A stretch of 52,656 bases of DNA from Jaapia argillacea MUCL 33604. Lineage: Eukaryota > Basidiomycota > Agaricomycetes > Jaapiales > Jaapiaceae. The notes under the pieces are model-generated. The model searched no databases. It saw only the letters and a list, made by a program, of their open reading frames with translations, and was not told where the DNA came from. Below are positions 12,354 to 24,053 of the stretch, in pieces. The position numbers and the translations under genes are program-made. Position 1 is the stretch's first letter; every line of letters begins with the position of its first letter. The stretch covers positions 1 to 52,656 of the forward strand of contig KL197716.1 of the NCBI GenBank assembly GCA_000697665.1. The letters run 5' to 3'.

Positions 12354-12761
12354 CGGTCCTCCCCCTGGGTAGGGATCATTGTAGTCGATCTAATTTTCTT
12401 TCTCCATTGCATCTTCTATCGCTCCGTCTGCTGATTCTCGCAATATCTTTCCTCTTCCTCGTCATTGACCCTCATCGCACACTCGTTACCCCCATCTTCT
12501 TGTTGGCACCTCTGTACGTATCGTAGCACTCAACATCTTACCAGCAACAGAATATCATGGCACATTTCCTGGCACATTCTACCAAATTCGATGAATTTCC
12601 CCCGAATTTCCTCAGAATTTTCATGGGAAATTGAAACACGTGACCGTGCCTGTGTTTGTTTTCGCCAAACAACAGAAAAATCTCGGTCAAGTCGAAATTC
12701 GACCCGTCGAAGCTCTCTTTCTCTCAGCTCCTGCTTGTTTCACTTCGCTCACTTATTCCTA
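12354..12761 (+). other. Intergenic region and Hsp10 5' leader
   Basis: A pyrimidine-rich spacer separates the SamB-like stop from the Hsp10 start. Long C/T tracts just before 12762 fit a fungal transcription start and leader. No ORF with coding character was seen and no heat-shock element is clear enough to call. Confidence 0.35.
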
Positions 12762-13266
12762 ATGGTTTGCCCCCACTTCTCGGTGTTTACATTGGATCTG
12801 ACGAGTATTTGCTGCCATATAGGCTGCCCAGGCGACCTTCAAGTCTATCAAGTCTCTCGTTCCCCTCTTCGACCGCGTGCTGGTTCAACGGTTCAAGGCT
12901 GAAACGGTAGGTGCCTAGTTGCCAACTCACTCTGTCTACTGTTCTAATGCAATCCCTGTCACAGAAAACCGCTACCGGAATCTTCTTGCCTAGTTCCGCG
13001 ACCAACCATCCCTTGAACGAGGGAACGGTCATCGCCACCGGTCCTGGGGCACCGAATAAGGAGGGTCAGGTTGTGCCATGCGCGGTCAAGGCTGGTGATA
13101 AGGTGTTATTACCAAGCTGGGGTGGTAACTCCATCAAGGTCGGCGAAGATGTAAGTGCCAGCAATGCGCGTCGAGTCTTTTCCCCTTCTCGTGCTCACGT
13201 ATGCTTGTTACACAGGAATACTATCTGTTCAAGGATGGCGAGATCCTGGCAAAGATTCAGGAGTAA
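12762..13266 (+). CDS. hsp10: Mitochondrial co-chaperonin Hsp10 (GroES family)
   Basis: Exons 12762..12764, 12823..12906, 12965..13150 and 13216..13266 give 107 aa, the usual length. It begins MAAQATFKSIKSLVPLFDRV, has the mobile-loop region KTATGIFLPSSA and ends EYYLFKDGEILAKIQE; GGNSIKVGED precedes the last intron. Hsp10 caps the Hsp60 chamber in the mitochondrial matrix and helps fold imported proteins. The first exon appears to be the ATG alone, with an intron (12765-12822, donor GTTTGC) directly after it. This placement is inferred because no in-frame ATG precedes AAQATFK in the same exon. The rest of the gene is certain. Confidence 0.95.
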
Positions 13267-13741
13267 GGAGGGTGGGGTCATCGAGTTTTGGATCTCAAAA
13301 TTAAGCATCTACACACCTACATTGTCTATGGTCTAATCGCATTGTTTTCCTGCATTGTTTATCGTACTATTGCCAATCGCAATTGCATCCCCACTCTGAT
13401 CCATACGAACCCCTGGACGTGGCATGTCTGTCACTATGTGCTACGGGTTTACGGCTCGCCCTTTGCTTCAGTCACCTACAATCTTACGGTTTAGCCCGCT
13501 ATTCCGATTCCCCGGTGCTTATGTTCTTCTCTCCTTACCTTCGTCTCATGGTCATGATTTTGTATTCGGTGGGGGACATCATGCCATTACGCTTCTCCTG
13601 TCGTATGTCCTCGCCTTCTTGTAGCTCACTTCAGTCTATGGCGTATTCACCACGATGATTTGCCTCTCATAGAGTTATCTCTCGCTCCATTGAGATCACA
13701 AGAGACGACAATGGGGTTGAATGGTATCGACTACGGTAAGT
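13267..13741. other. 3' flanks of two convergent genes
   Basis: This is A/T-richer sequence after Hsp10 and before the stop of the minus-strand secreted-protein gene. Overlapping ORFs of 60-90 codons have no coding signature; the region most likely holds both 3' UTRs. Confidence 0.35.
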
Positions 13742-13912
13742 CTATGTCGAAGGTGTAGGGCACGGCGTCAGGAAACATCCACAAGGATCACAGAAGTGAT
13801 AGGGCTTGACGCATGCTAAGTCGCAGTGCACTTGGCGATCTTCGAGGACCATGCCATTGCTGCCAGCGACGAGGGCCAACAAAAAGATAGCGGCTGAGGC
13901 GAGGAACTTCAT
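13742..13912 (-). CDS. Small secreted cysteine-rich protein
   Basis: It encodes 56 aa. MKFLASAAIFLLALVAGSNG forms a textbook signal peptide (charged start, hydrophobic core, small residues). The mature part of about 36 residues has six Cys with spacing C-x3-C-x6-C-x2-C-x-C-x4-C and ends PCPTPST. An in-frame ATG 13 codons upstream would put polar residues in front of the signal, so the internal MKFL start is preferred. The layout matches small secreted proteins of agaricomycetes, which can act outside the cell, but no named family is evident. The gene is convergent with Hsp10. Confidence 0.6.
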   Translation of the reverse strand: MKFLASAAIFLLALVAGSNGMVLEDRQVHCDLACVKPYHFCDPCGCFLTPCPTPST

Positions 13913-14142
13913 ACTGTGCCTACAGGATGCATGAGAATAAGGTCTCAGCAAGATAGAATGAGCATACTGTGTAGACTTGTAGTCGTTAGATACAATAGCG
14001 AGGATAGCTCAAATTTTTGAGGGCTGGATGAAAACCTATCCATGAGCACGCATAAGTTGCCTAGTATCGATGCAGAAGTAACTTCGACATACCAGAGTAT
14101 TGGTGGGACACAGTTAGGCGACTGCAACGATATTGTTCGCCC

Positions 14143-14149
14143 TTTATAC
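14143..14149 (-). promoter_or_regulatory. Possible TATA box upstream of the small secreted protein
   Basis: The minus strand reads GGGTATAAAGGG about 230 nt upstream of the ATG at 13912. The distance is long, so a leader intron or another start site would be needed; no competing gene faces this motif. Confidence 0.3.
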
Positions 14150-14249
14150 CCACTTCAACGTGCTGGCGAGGTCTCGAAACAGCAATGCCAAATCTTGTCC
14201 GAAGCCACGGCACTGATGATTCCAATTCGATTGAATAACATCGGAGGCT

Positions 14250-14831
14250 CTACTTCCACTTTGGCAGGAAACGATCAGCGCATGATGGGATCCACGAAAT
14301 ACGGAGGAACGTGAGCATGAAGGTCGGTGAATTACTGGTGCGAGTACAGGTCCGATCAAGTAGGGCACCACTGGTCACGGCAGGAGGCCAAGGAGGCAAT
14401 ATGACCAGCTCAGGGACGATGAGGGGTGGGTGAAATATTTCGATGCCAGGTTTAGTCCAAAGCAGGATTTGGTGAGTACTCGACTGGGCCAGAGTCAAAC
14501 CAGCAGGAGTGTCAAGGAGGGAGACGATGTTGCTGATGGCCCTCCAGGTAGAGACGTGGTTATAGGGAATCCGATTGACTGAGTACCGAATTTGCAGGGC
14601 TTCATTACCGTGTTCCCACAGTGGAGTAATGCCGTACGCACATGCAACAAGATACGAGAAACTACCAGTAGCCTGGGTAGGGATCTCAGAGAGCAGGAGG
14701 TATACGTGAGGGGTGAGTTGGGGGCAGCCAAGAATTGAGTTGGACTTCTGGATCCACTCGATCTTAGATGTCCGAAGGGCATCGGAATCTTCATGGAAAA
14801 CACTGTATTGGCCAGTCCCATTAGAACCCAT
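14250..14831 (-). CDS. Uncharacterised 193-aa ORF
   Basis: This single uninterrupted minus-strand frame begins MGSNGTGQYSVFHEDSDA and ends DRFLPKWK. It is long for a chance ORF in this window and has moderate hydrophobicity around residues 40-75, but no signal peptide, clear membrane helix or known motif. Its start lies 102 nt from the MITE at 14933-15346, so the element would occupy its promoter. An intronless gene is unusual among these neighbours, which lowers confidence; it may be a remnant or a chance frame. Confidence 0.35.
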   Translation of the reverse strand: MGSNGTGQYSVFHEDSDALRTSKIEWIQKSNSILGCPQLTPHVYLLLSEIPTQATGSFSYLVACAYGITPLWEHGNEALQIRYSVNRIPYNHVSTWRAISNIVSLLDTPAGLTLAQSSTHQILLWTKPGIEIFHPPLIVPELVILPPWPPAVTSGALLDRTCTRTSNSPTFMLTFLRISWIPSCADRFLPKWK

Positions 14832-14932
14832 TCAGATGCGCAGGTACGAAAAACAAGAAGAGAGAAAGGGAGAGAAACGAGGAACAAGGAACAATTTGAT
14901 AGTGAATTCTGTGACGAAATCTGTGACCTTTA

Positions 14933-15346
14933 CAGTCATCACGGGGTCCTTGAGACACTATGGGTCCCTGATACACTTTTGAAGCAGTGATAGCACGACA
15001 ACTTCATCATTTTCCTCTCTAATTTTTGCACAGAGGCAATTATTCGTGTCTTGAGAGTAGATCCCATCCCTTAGAAGAACAAAAAATGGACCGATTTCTG
15101 GTGCACAGAGGCGATTTCGGAGGGGTGATTTCGGTGTTTGCCCTTATTTGGTGAATATGGCTCCTTGAGACACCTTGTTTCTCCCCATAACTCGATGAGT
15201 TACACATATTTCCCCAAGCTGCCTTACAGGCCTCATGTTTATGAGTGTTCAAAATTTCTGAGATACTCAGTTTTTGGGAAACATGGTGTGGAAGGCAGGA
15301 ACAACGAGATTTCGATTTCGGCGTCTCAAGGACCCCGTGTTGACTG
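14933..15346. mobile_element. MITE with about 25-bp terminal inverted repeats and TA duplication
   Basis: The left end begins CAGTCATCACGGGGTCCTTG and the right end, read on the minus strand, begins CAGTCAACACGGGGTCCTTG. The match continues through GAGAC, 24 of 25 positions. The element is 414 bp and flanked by TA at 14931-14932 and 15347-15348, the target duplication of Tc1/mariner/pogo elements. There is no transposase ORF. A further CTCCTTGAGACACC copy inside (near 15164) and short direct repeats (ACAGAGGC..., GATTTCGG) suggest internal rearrangement. It would be mobilised, if at all, by a transposase encoded elsewhere. Confidence 0.75.
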
Positions 15347-15348
15347 TA

Positions 15349-16866
15349 CATAAGCTTCGTGCAGTTTCGCTGCCGTTTCCTTTCATCGTCGACCGCACTC
15401 CCACTAGTACTTGCAGCTTGCTCACTCTCATCTCGGCTTCATGGCAGGCATACGATTACCGCTCTTTTTTTCGAATGGTCCATCCACAGTGAGCGATTAC
15501 AACTTTCCTTCGATGGCTGCCGACATAACGAGAAGTAATTGTGAATCAAACGGGCGAACGAGTTATGGACCTCTGGACCTTCTCCGAGCATGGGTCAGAT
15601 ATCTTGGAAGGCCTCACCGAATGGGTATTCTTTTGGGATTCAAGAAGTGCTCTCCCTCTCACTCAGGGTTTTTGGCTGGCGTACCGCTGATAGCAAACCG
15701 AGGGATGGTCCACCGGGAGCGGTGGTGATCTTAGGGCCGACAACTTGACAGGAATATTCATTCGCTGAAGATCTCAACACACTTGAAGATGAGACTTCGG
15801 GGTAGGCATGTTGTTGGATGTCCTCAATTCCGCGTTCCTTTCCTCGACGTAGCGGGCGACGCCTTGTAGGAACGGAGGATGTCCTCCAGTTCATCCATAT
15901 TCCCCAGATTTCCCGCCGCAATGATCCTGGAATCTGGAGCATCATCCTTCATTTTTGGAAAGGCAGTTATGACCCATCGTGCCTGGTACTGCGAAACTTG
16001 ACCGACGAGCCCAGCATTGGAGAGGTATGACGAGGACGTCAGTCGCAAGTCTCCCGCCTTCCCTTTCGCTGCATGACCAGTTTGTTCATAACTCTCTTAC
16101 CCGATGAGCGCCTTGAGCGACTCCTTCCTTGGTGGATTCCCTTCCTGTACCCCGTCTGCGCGGCCACTGGAGCAGATGGTCTGCAAATAGACTAGTTAAG
16201 AGCAAATATGGTACGGGGAACGAGGAGAACGACGCGGATGGTAGTGAACACTGAAGAAAACTTCAATCGGTGAAAACTGCAGGCGCTTGGCTAGACGCTG
16301 GGTGCCGGCTCTCACGGCTCCGCGAGGGTTCGCCGGCCCCTGCACTCATCTCTGCCCGTTAGCGGATTCATATCTCGTACCACGATGACTTCAATCCATG
16401 TCCTAAGGCTTCACTAATACTATACTCGGTGACCAATCAATCCACTAGATATCTTACACACGACTTCAACATTCTGGGAAAGCGTTTGTCTGGTCAGCGT
16501 AAGCAAAATTAGTCACGGCACATTCGAACCATTGACTCCAAGATTGAACTAAATTCTCATTCCCGCAATGGCGTCTTGGTTCTGACTGCTACTTTGATTC
16601 TTTGCAAGCTTGCTGGTGCGGTATCTTTCCCGACTATCTCTGCGTTTGCTGGATGCACGGACGCCCTGATAAGTCATCATCAGAGGCTTAGATATCATCC
16701 CACGTGCTCAACATGCCGACCCAACGGCCCACATTTTTTGGGTCGACTCAGGATCGATGCATAAATAATGTCGCTGAAGATAGAACATGACAAGTCTCGA
16801 GCCTTCCCTCCCAGTCCTGCCTGCAAAACGTCCTAGGCTCGCAGAGAACGGCAGAGGGCAGACGTC
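15349..16866. other. No gene supported; GC-rich hairpin near 16278-16344
   Basis: Minus-strand frames at 15640-16048 have some protein-like stretches (AGNLGNMDELEDILR) but are broken by stops and frame changes and belong to no family I recognise, so they may be a decayed gene. At 16278-16344 the pairs TGCAGG/CCTGCA and GCCGGC/GCCGGC could form a stem. The remainder is the upstream region of the transporter at 16867. Confidence 0.4.
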
Positions 16867-19133
16867 ATGGCTTCCAACCACGACCATGAACAAACCCCCA
16901 TTGAGGACACAAACACAGTGCAGGACGAAGGACCAAATCCACCCGAATTTCTAGAGAATGAGAAGGAGATGCAGATGGAGGCAGAAAAGAACCCGAATCA
17001 TCCACCTCCTCCCCCGCGGAGTGCATTGAGGTCGGTCGTTATCGTCGCGACTTGCACGTTAGCAATGCTGGTGAACGTGAGTCCGTTGGCGTTGAATCCG
17101 ATTTCCCCTCTGATTGCTCGGATGATTAGACTGCTAGTGCTACCTCCAGTTCGATTGCTTTGCCAAAAATTGGGCAAGACCTGGATATCCCGGCCCAAAA
17201 GCTGCAATGGATAGTCTCGGCGTATTCTCTGACCTCAGTCAGTCGAATGACTTTTCCGAGTGGTCCCAAGTACTGACCATCGAATTTATCAGGGATGCCT
17301 TCTCCTTTTCTTTGGGCGACTGGCGGATCTTTACGGAAGGAAACGAGCTTTTGTGGCCGGGTCACTCTGCATGTTCACGTTTGCTTTGGGTTGTGGGTTC
17401 GCAAAGAGTATGTTTCGACTCTCATCCTTTTGCGAAAGACTTCCTGACTCGCCTATTCCCCCCAGATGACATTACGATCGATATTTTGCGTGGCTTTCAA
17501 GGTCTGGGAGCCGCAGCTACGATTCCAGCATCGGTCAGTTTTCCCCTGTCCCTGTTTTCATGTCTGGTCTGACAACTCTTTCTGCCATCAGCTGGGAATC
17601 CTTGCGCACGCTTTCCCTCCATCTCGGGCTCGTTCACTTGCTTTTGCTACTTTCTCTGCTGGGGCCCCAGTTGGAGCAGCCCTTGGAATGGTAATTGGTG
17701 GTGTTCTCACTCAACTCACTCGGTACGTTTTGCCACATTCCCTGAGATGTCGAGGAGGCACTGATGGCACTATAGCCCTTCATGGCGCTCGACATTCTAT
17801 TTCTCCGCTGGTTTAACGGCCTTGTGCCTAATTGGTGGAATAATTTCCATGGACGCGGACATTCCATCCACAGAAACAGACGCCAGGGTTGATTGGATCG
17901 GAGCCGCTCTGGTTACAGTTGGGCTTACCCTCATTGTCTTCGTTCTGAGCGACGGGGAGATCGCGCCAAATGGGTGGAAAACGCCATGTAGGTTCCACAT
18001 CAACTCCCCTCTCACCGACCTACTGATCTCTCCGCTTCTTCTAGACATTATCGTGCTGTTGATTCTCGGAGTCCTCCTCGTGGTAGCGTTTCTTTTCTGG
18101 CAACGGTATCTCGAAAGTGTGCTAGATGATCCCAATGCAAAATATTCCAAGTGGACACCCCCACCTCTGATGAAGCTGTCTCTCTGGAAACGAGCGAAGG
18201 GGAAGATGGCGGTCATGTTGTGGGTCGCGTTCTTGAATTGGAGTTGTTTCCTTGCGTGGAATTTCTGGGTTCAGGTGCGTTCCCTCGTCTCATCGTGCCG
18301 ATCGCAATCTATGACCTGAATTTCGTGTTCTCTAGTTGTATTACCAAGACTACCTCCGTCTCAGTCCAGTCCTTACAATGGTTCGGTTACTCCCGATGTT
18401 CTTGACTGGTATCGTCTGTAACTTCATTGTCGCTCTCGTCGTTGGTCGCGTGGATGTCGTCTTTCTCATTGGTGAGGTCTTTCTTCTCATGACCAAGCAA
18501 GTTACGAGGAGCTAATATCGATGCTCAACCAGTCACTGGCACATTATTCACTGGCTGTGCAGCTATCTTTTTCGCTGCTATCAATCCTTCCGCTCCCTAT
18601 TGGGCGTTCGGTTTTCCCGCGGCTATCATCTCCGTTTTTGGTGCCGATTTCACTTTCGCCTCTGGGACCTTATTCGTGGCGAAAGTTGCTCTTCCTCATG
18701 AGCAAAGTCTGGCAGGAGCGCTGTTCCAGACCATGACACAGGTGAGTGTCGTCTACTTCGCATGCCTCGAATTCGGACCTGACGTGTAAGTTAGTTGGGA
18801 ACAGCGTTTGGTCTGACGATTTCCACCATCGTGTTCAACCGAGTTCTCAAGCGTGGCTCCTTGAAACTTGGTGTTGTTCCCGACGCGTCAGGGATGAACG
18901 TACCTCTACCTGCCCAACTAAAGGCATACGAAGCAGCGCAGTGGACAGCATTTGGATTCGGCATGCTTGGTGAGTTACGCTTGGCGTCCCACCACATCCT
19001 CGATCCTAACCTTTCCCTTTCAGCCACACTTCTTGCTATCGTCTTCCTGCGAGGCGTCGGCATCGTAGGCCACCAACACCCAAATAAAGAAAAGGAGACC
19101 GACAGCGAACACACCGTCGCTGAGACCCAGTGA
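16867..19133 (+). CDS. Major facilitator superfamily transporter (drug:H+ antiporter-like)
   Basis: Eleven exons (16867..17076, 17130..17237, 17293..17407, 17466..17533, 17592..17722, 17776..17987, 18045..18274, 18336..18471, 18533..18741, 18795..18969, 19024..19133) sum to 567 aa. A hydrophilic N-terminus of about 50 residues with a run of prolines precedes the first helix. The MFS loop 2-3 signature GRLADLYGRKRAF is clear, followed by GFQGLGAAATIPASLGI and the antiporter-like GAPVGAALGMVIGGVL of helix 5. About 12-14 helices follow, then a short charged C-terminus. The family exports drugs, toxins or metabolites at the plasma membrane using the proton gradient; the substrate cannot be told. 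No biosynthetic cluster accompanies it. Confidence 0.9.
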
Positions 19134-19581
19134 TACTCCTATGCGATGATGGCATTCCTCTGCTGCACTTAATGGGACATTCAACATTATATCCCACTTT
19201 AATTCACCCTCCCTTCAACACGGCTAGAATTTTGCGTATGCTCAACCTACTAACTTATCCTACACACCATTTACGTCGATGATTCGATATTCTTGTATAC
19301 ATACCACCTTTGTATCGTGCACGTTCTCCTAGATATCAGACCGTGATGCTCGTCCGTCCGTCTTTTCGGGTGAAAGGTTGTTGGCGCTTGATGGATGATG
19401 TTTGTGAACGATGGGCAATGGGTAGCCATTGTGCGGACAGATCATTGTCCTTGACGTTGACAACATGCGGCATTCAACATTCGTCGTCTGGGTCTCTTTC
19501 ATCCTCGTTTCATCCTCGTTCTCGTACCAACCTTTCCAACTACACACGCCGAGTTGATCGCTTGAAAGTTCGAAATTCCGA

Positions 19582-20177
19582 ATGAGTGATTATACAGAGG
19601 AGGCTGGTGAGTTCTTCAACACCACAAGCATTGCGATTGTGTGGCTTGACGACAACAGTCTTCATCCCACCTCCAGGTTTCCACCCGAATCAGCATCACC
19701 CCATGCTCCCATTCCCGTAGTCGCGCCAGTTCTCCATGCTGGTGTATACCCACCACCTCCATCCGTTCCCGTTCCCCCACAAGTCCCGACGGAACCTCCA
19801 TATCCTCCGTCTGCACCGCTACCTCAACCACCGTATGTCCCACCGCAGGTCATCGTCGAGGTGCATGGGTCGGGGAATATGACTGCTTTTGGTCGAGAAA
19901 CGTTGAGATTGCTTGGGTATCACGTACGTCTTCCCCTCTTTCTCTGTGGTGCTCCTCGTACCCTCAACGACTCCTATCGTGAATCTGACTGGGTTTCGTT
20001 GTATAGCGATCAATCGAGACCTTTAGAGATAACCTCGGTATCCAAGCGCGTCGGTTCCGGTTGTACGCTAGGTTCGTTCATAAACATCAAGATGGAGACA
20101 AGGGTCTTGTTGTGATTTTCCCAGAGAGTGGTTGGGAGGAACTCATTGCGAATGTATCAAAAATTGTGATTTTTGAG
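19582..20177 (+). CDS. Proline-rich hypothetical protein, 170 aa
   Basis: Exons 19582..19923 and 20007..20177 give 170 aa. Residues about 45-92 are proline-rich (PPPPSVPVPPQVPTEPPYPP), followed by VIVEVHGSGNMTAFGRETL and, across the intron, FRDNLGIQARRFRLYARFV and GLVVIFPESGWEELIANVSK. The ordered C-terminal part looks conserved in character, but I do not recognise a family. There is no signal peptide or membrane segment. The second exon is supported because joining it at GTACGT..ATAG restores a coherent folded-looking sequence where read-through does not. Confidence 0.55.
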
Positions 20178-21828
20178 ATGTAACGGACTGGATGAGAGGA
20201 ATATACTTATACCCGGAACGAAACAGGATAGTTGTACAGAAAAGGGCACGAAAGCCAGTGAATAGGGTAGCATACATGGTCAGTTTCATCCCACTTCATC
20301 TTCGGCTGTGTAAGGCGATCTTCAAGGTAAGTGCAACACGAGTCCTTTCACCAATGGAGATCCAAGGACAAACGGTTTGAAGAATGGAGAGATGAAACTC
20401 CGCTTAGCACTACTTTGAGTGACAGCGCAGTCCGCAACACCATAGACAAACCGAGTTTAGGACGGCTCGGATCCAGTAATAATGTGAACAAAGGGTAGGT
20501 GCAGATGCCCCTTGGTGGATGACAAGGTGAGGTAACCACAAAGCGCGAGGGGAACATTCCTGACAGAACTTCATTGATGGAAGACACCAAACGCGGTAGC
20601 AGAGCAGCGGCAAAACACGAGAAATATAGTTCACGACCAGGATGAGATTTCTGAGAACAGAAACTGAGAGATGGGGTGATGGATACCAAATACCGGTAAG
20701 GAGCGATAGGGCGAGAAAAGTCAAGAAGGGAATGGATTTGGATGGCTTACTTATGAGGAGAGTTGAACCAGTGGAGTGGTATAAGAACCTAAACTCAGTG
20801 GCAGAGGGCAACTGTCAATGACATGATCCAAACGAGATAACTCGGGAACCGGCAGCGTTACCTCTTTGGCACTGATCGATTTATAGATCAGCGAGAGAGA
20901 GAAAAACCCAAGTATATCCGGTAGAGGAGGTCGTTCGCAGGGTCAATGGTGTTGCGGCGAGTGCGAACATGTCAGCATCTCCATGAGGCTCGGGCGCCAC
21001 CGATGAAGGTCGACGAACGATCGCTGAGATAGACAAGATGTTTAGCGACAAAGGGGGAACGCTGATGAATTCGAAACGTTGAGGCACGGGGGATTGAGAA
21101 AGGCAAAAAGGAAGGCTGGACCTCGGACAAGATGCAATAAGGATGTGACTTGTTGCCGGAAGCACACGGGTGGAACGTAAAATTCCAGGCGTTGCCCAAG
21201 TTGGGGGGTTTGAGGTCTCGAGAACGCATCAAATGAATTGCACGCTCATTGCAAGTAACGCCGTCTATTTAGATTCGAGAAGCATGGGGATGAGAAACCA
21301 AAGTTCTGGTTCGTGGAGGGATGCTGTCTTGTACGAATTCGGATGATGTGAGTGCTGGGCTCCATGGTTATCCCTTCGCGGGTCCCAAAGTTGGAAGCTC
21401 AGTGACGGACACGGTGACAGATCAACTCGTCTCGACGTCGAATCAATGGCGGTAGGGTCACGTGTTGTTAAGGGTAAGCCTCGGCAAGGCAGTGCCGGTG
21501 TAACCGGTGTCTGAGTTTGATCAAATTTGAGAGTCCGAAGGGGAAACGCTTGACTGGTTACGGCCATCTTCTCAAACACCCCACATCCGCCATCGCGCGT
21601 CCCACCACCCGAATCTGTCGCATTCAATCTTACAATTCCGATCCGCCAAACGTTCATCCCGGCAACATCTCCTCTCCCCCTTTTTGGTCATCAGCCCTGC
21701 AGATCTTCCAATTCTCCACGCCAAATCGCCATTAGCAATCCGCATTCAGCCCCTCGCCACCTTTTCTGTATCCTTGTGCCGACCCTGTGGTCACCTTCCA
21801 CTACCCGTCTCCATTTAGATTCTTTACA
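20178..21828. other. No confident gene
   Basis: Several minus-strand frames between 20348 and 21232 contain hydrophobic stretches (SVLRNLILVVNYISRVLPLL) and could be exons of an unrecognised or decayed membrane protein, but no start, exon chain or motif can be fixed. The last few hundred bases are the pyrimidine-rich leader of the gene at 21829. Confidence 0.35.
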
Positions 21829-24053
21829 ATGATCCAGGAGTTGCCCCTCCGATCCGTGAGGCGTTCATCCCGTTTGAGTACACAACTTGTCCACACCAAC
21901 GTCGATGTCGTCCCGAGACCACCTAAGCCACTCAGGAAGCCGAAGCGCTCCAGAGAAGATGAAGTCTCCCTCCTCTCGCCTCGTGCCATTCGTGCCCTCA
22001 AACGACAAAGACTCTCGACGTCAACGGCCTCGCGTTTGGAGGCCACAATATCAGTCGCCGCCGCCGCTGCCGTTGGTCGTTCCATCAGGAGAGTAAAAGC
22101 CGCCATTAATACAAGGCCGGTGCCTGTCCGTACCAACTCTCCGTCCAAACCTCTTTCGGCGAGTGAAGAAGATCACCCAAGTAGCTTCGTGAGTCCTTCT
22201 ATTTCCTACCCTTGACACACCACTCACGTTGAGCGCCAGCTGTCCGTCGCAACGAGGCTGCCATGCGAACCCCCAGCCGAACAGCCCATAGCTATATCCA
22301 CGCAGTACGTTGACCTACCCGCTCATTATGCGAATGGCGTTTACCCGTTTTCTTTGGCAGTGTTACTGCGCATACATCTGACCCGCCACTGTCTCCCGTC
22401 GAGTCATCGTATGTGCCACCGTCCACCTTGGACGCGGTCCTTGTTCCTCACGTCGTTGATAGCACTTTAAACTCCCTCCCACCGTCACCCTCCCACGAGG
22501 ATGGTGCCTCGCGTTCTACGCCAATATGTATTCCACGCGACCCGCTGCGCGAGCCTCACCCTTCACAAAATGATGAGAATACACCCCCGCATCAAATCAC
22601 GCCACACGATGTTTGGCTTACCCCGGTTTCGTCAAACCCGACGCCTTCACCGGAGGTAGCGCAGGGCCCTGCTTTCGTCCCTGATGTAGAGATGGCTGAG
22701 CCTACCCTCGTTGAGGATGACGCGGAAGATTTATCCGTTGTCATTCAGCCTCGCCTTCGAAATCCATCGCACAGGTCGGATGGTTCCAAAATTGCATTGG
22801 TTCCCAAGCATAGGGAGCATTATTCGATGTGGAAGATTGCGTGTCGAGACAGGGTTCAAGTGATGTGAGTGACCCTATTTGTTCCTTTGAACCTTTTTGT
22901 TAACGATGCGTTTATTACTAGCCTGCGAGAATTCGGAGCCTCCGCCATCCAGGCTCACGAACAGGCGCATGCCGCTCCGTACATACTTCAGCGTCGACCG
23001 CTGTTGCTCCCATCCCCTCTGTCGGAGGATTTCTGTAACTACACAGCTGACAACTACTCTTCGTCACACGACCGCGTCGATGAGGAGATGCTTGATCCTG
23101 ATGAATCTGACGAGGAAGACGATTGGGAATTTGATGTCGATGTTGAGGATTACGATATGACCGACGCGATTGCCAAACCTAATCCCGAACTTTCCTCGTC
23201 ACCGGAACCCATCCCCAATCTTCCTCGACTATCTTCCATCCGCGCGAGTTGCTTCGAGCGTGGGACACAGTTCATGGGCCGTGGCACACCACCCTGTCAG
23301 CGAAGGCGAGCGGATTGGAGTAACGACACTTGTCGTCTATGGTTGGCCACTACACCAAGTCCATCGTCCAGGCAGTTTTTTCGGTTTGATAGGCCCGTAG
23401 GGCCTCGAGATTCACTCCGATATGACGGAGATAGCGCCGATGCTCGTATGGATCACCACTCGCAAAATGGGGAAGGTATAATCCTTGACGAATTTTCGCA
23501 ATCGGTTGTATCTGGCGAACTTTATCCCACCTTCCCTGGATCCCCCTTACCTCCATCGTCGCCTTCTCATGACCCCCTATCGGCGGATTGGCTTGATCCT
23601 GCTCTTCGAGCCTTTCCGGACCCTGATAAGCCTGCCTCGTGTTTATCGGGTGACCTCTTTGTGGCGCAGCAAGAGAACCTTGACGGTCATCAGCAACCAC
23701 TCCCTCACCTCGAGGCTAATTCCAATGGGAGTCAGCAGGAGCAGGAGCAGCAACCTCAGTTGTTCCTGCAAGGTCATGTCATCGATGCCTCGGGTTCATC
23801 TATTCCGCCTGCAGAGTGGGCGACGGGTCTGATGAATTTAGATTCATTGCTGGTTGGAAATAACGGAGCGAGTGGGATGTCAATGAGTTGTGATGCTGCA
23901 TTGTCTGATGGGAGTAGTTGGTTGGTTTGGTCCGGAGAAGTGCAGGTGCCTTCCTCTAATCTTGGGAGTTGCGCCGGCATCCCTCCGTTGATCGGCGTTG
24001 GTGGCGAGTTTGGAATGGTGGATTCGAGCACGTTGAGTCGTGCTCTGGGTTGA
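21829..24053 (+). CDS. Hypothetical, largely disordered acidic protein
   Basis: Exons 21829..22188, 22240..22304, 22361..22864 and 22922..24053 give 686 aa. The N-terminus has basic, possibly nuclear-localising patches (RSVRRSSRLST, RPPKPLRKPKRSRE). The middle is Pro/Ser-rich. Around residues 345-400 is a dense acidic block (DEEMLDPDESDEEDDW). One ordered stretch, HREHYSMWKIACRDRVQVIL, spans the last intron and is the best candidate for a conserved core. The C-terminus is Q/E-rich and then S/G-rich. Basic patches plus an acidic region would suit a nuclear regulator, but that is inference; no DNA-binding domain is visible. Confidence 0.65.

Noticed and set aside
16278-16344. tRNA-like fold (paired ends TGCAGG/CCTGCA and a GGGTTCGCC word)
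   Set aside because: The T stem does not pair, the anticodon loop lacks the T before the anticodon and the D arm is poor; it is at most a GC-rich hairpin.
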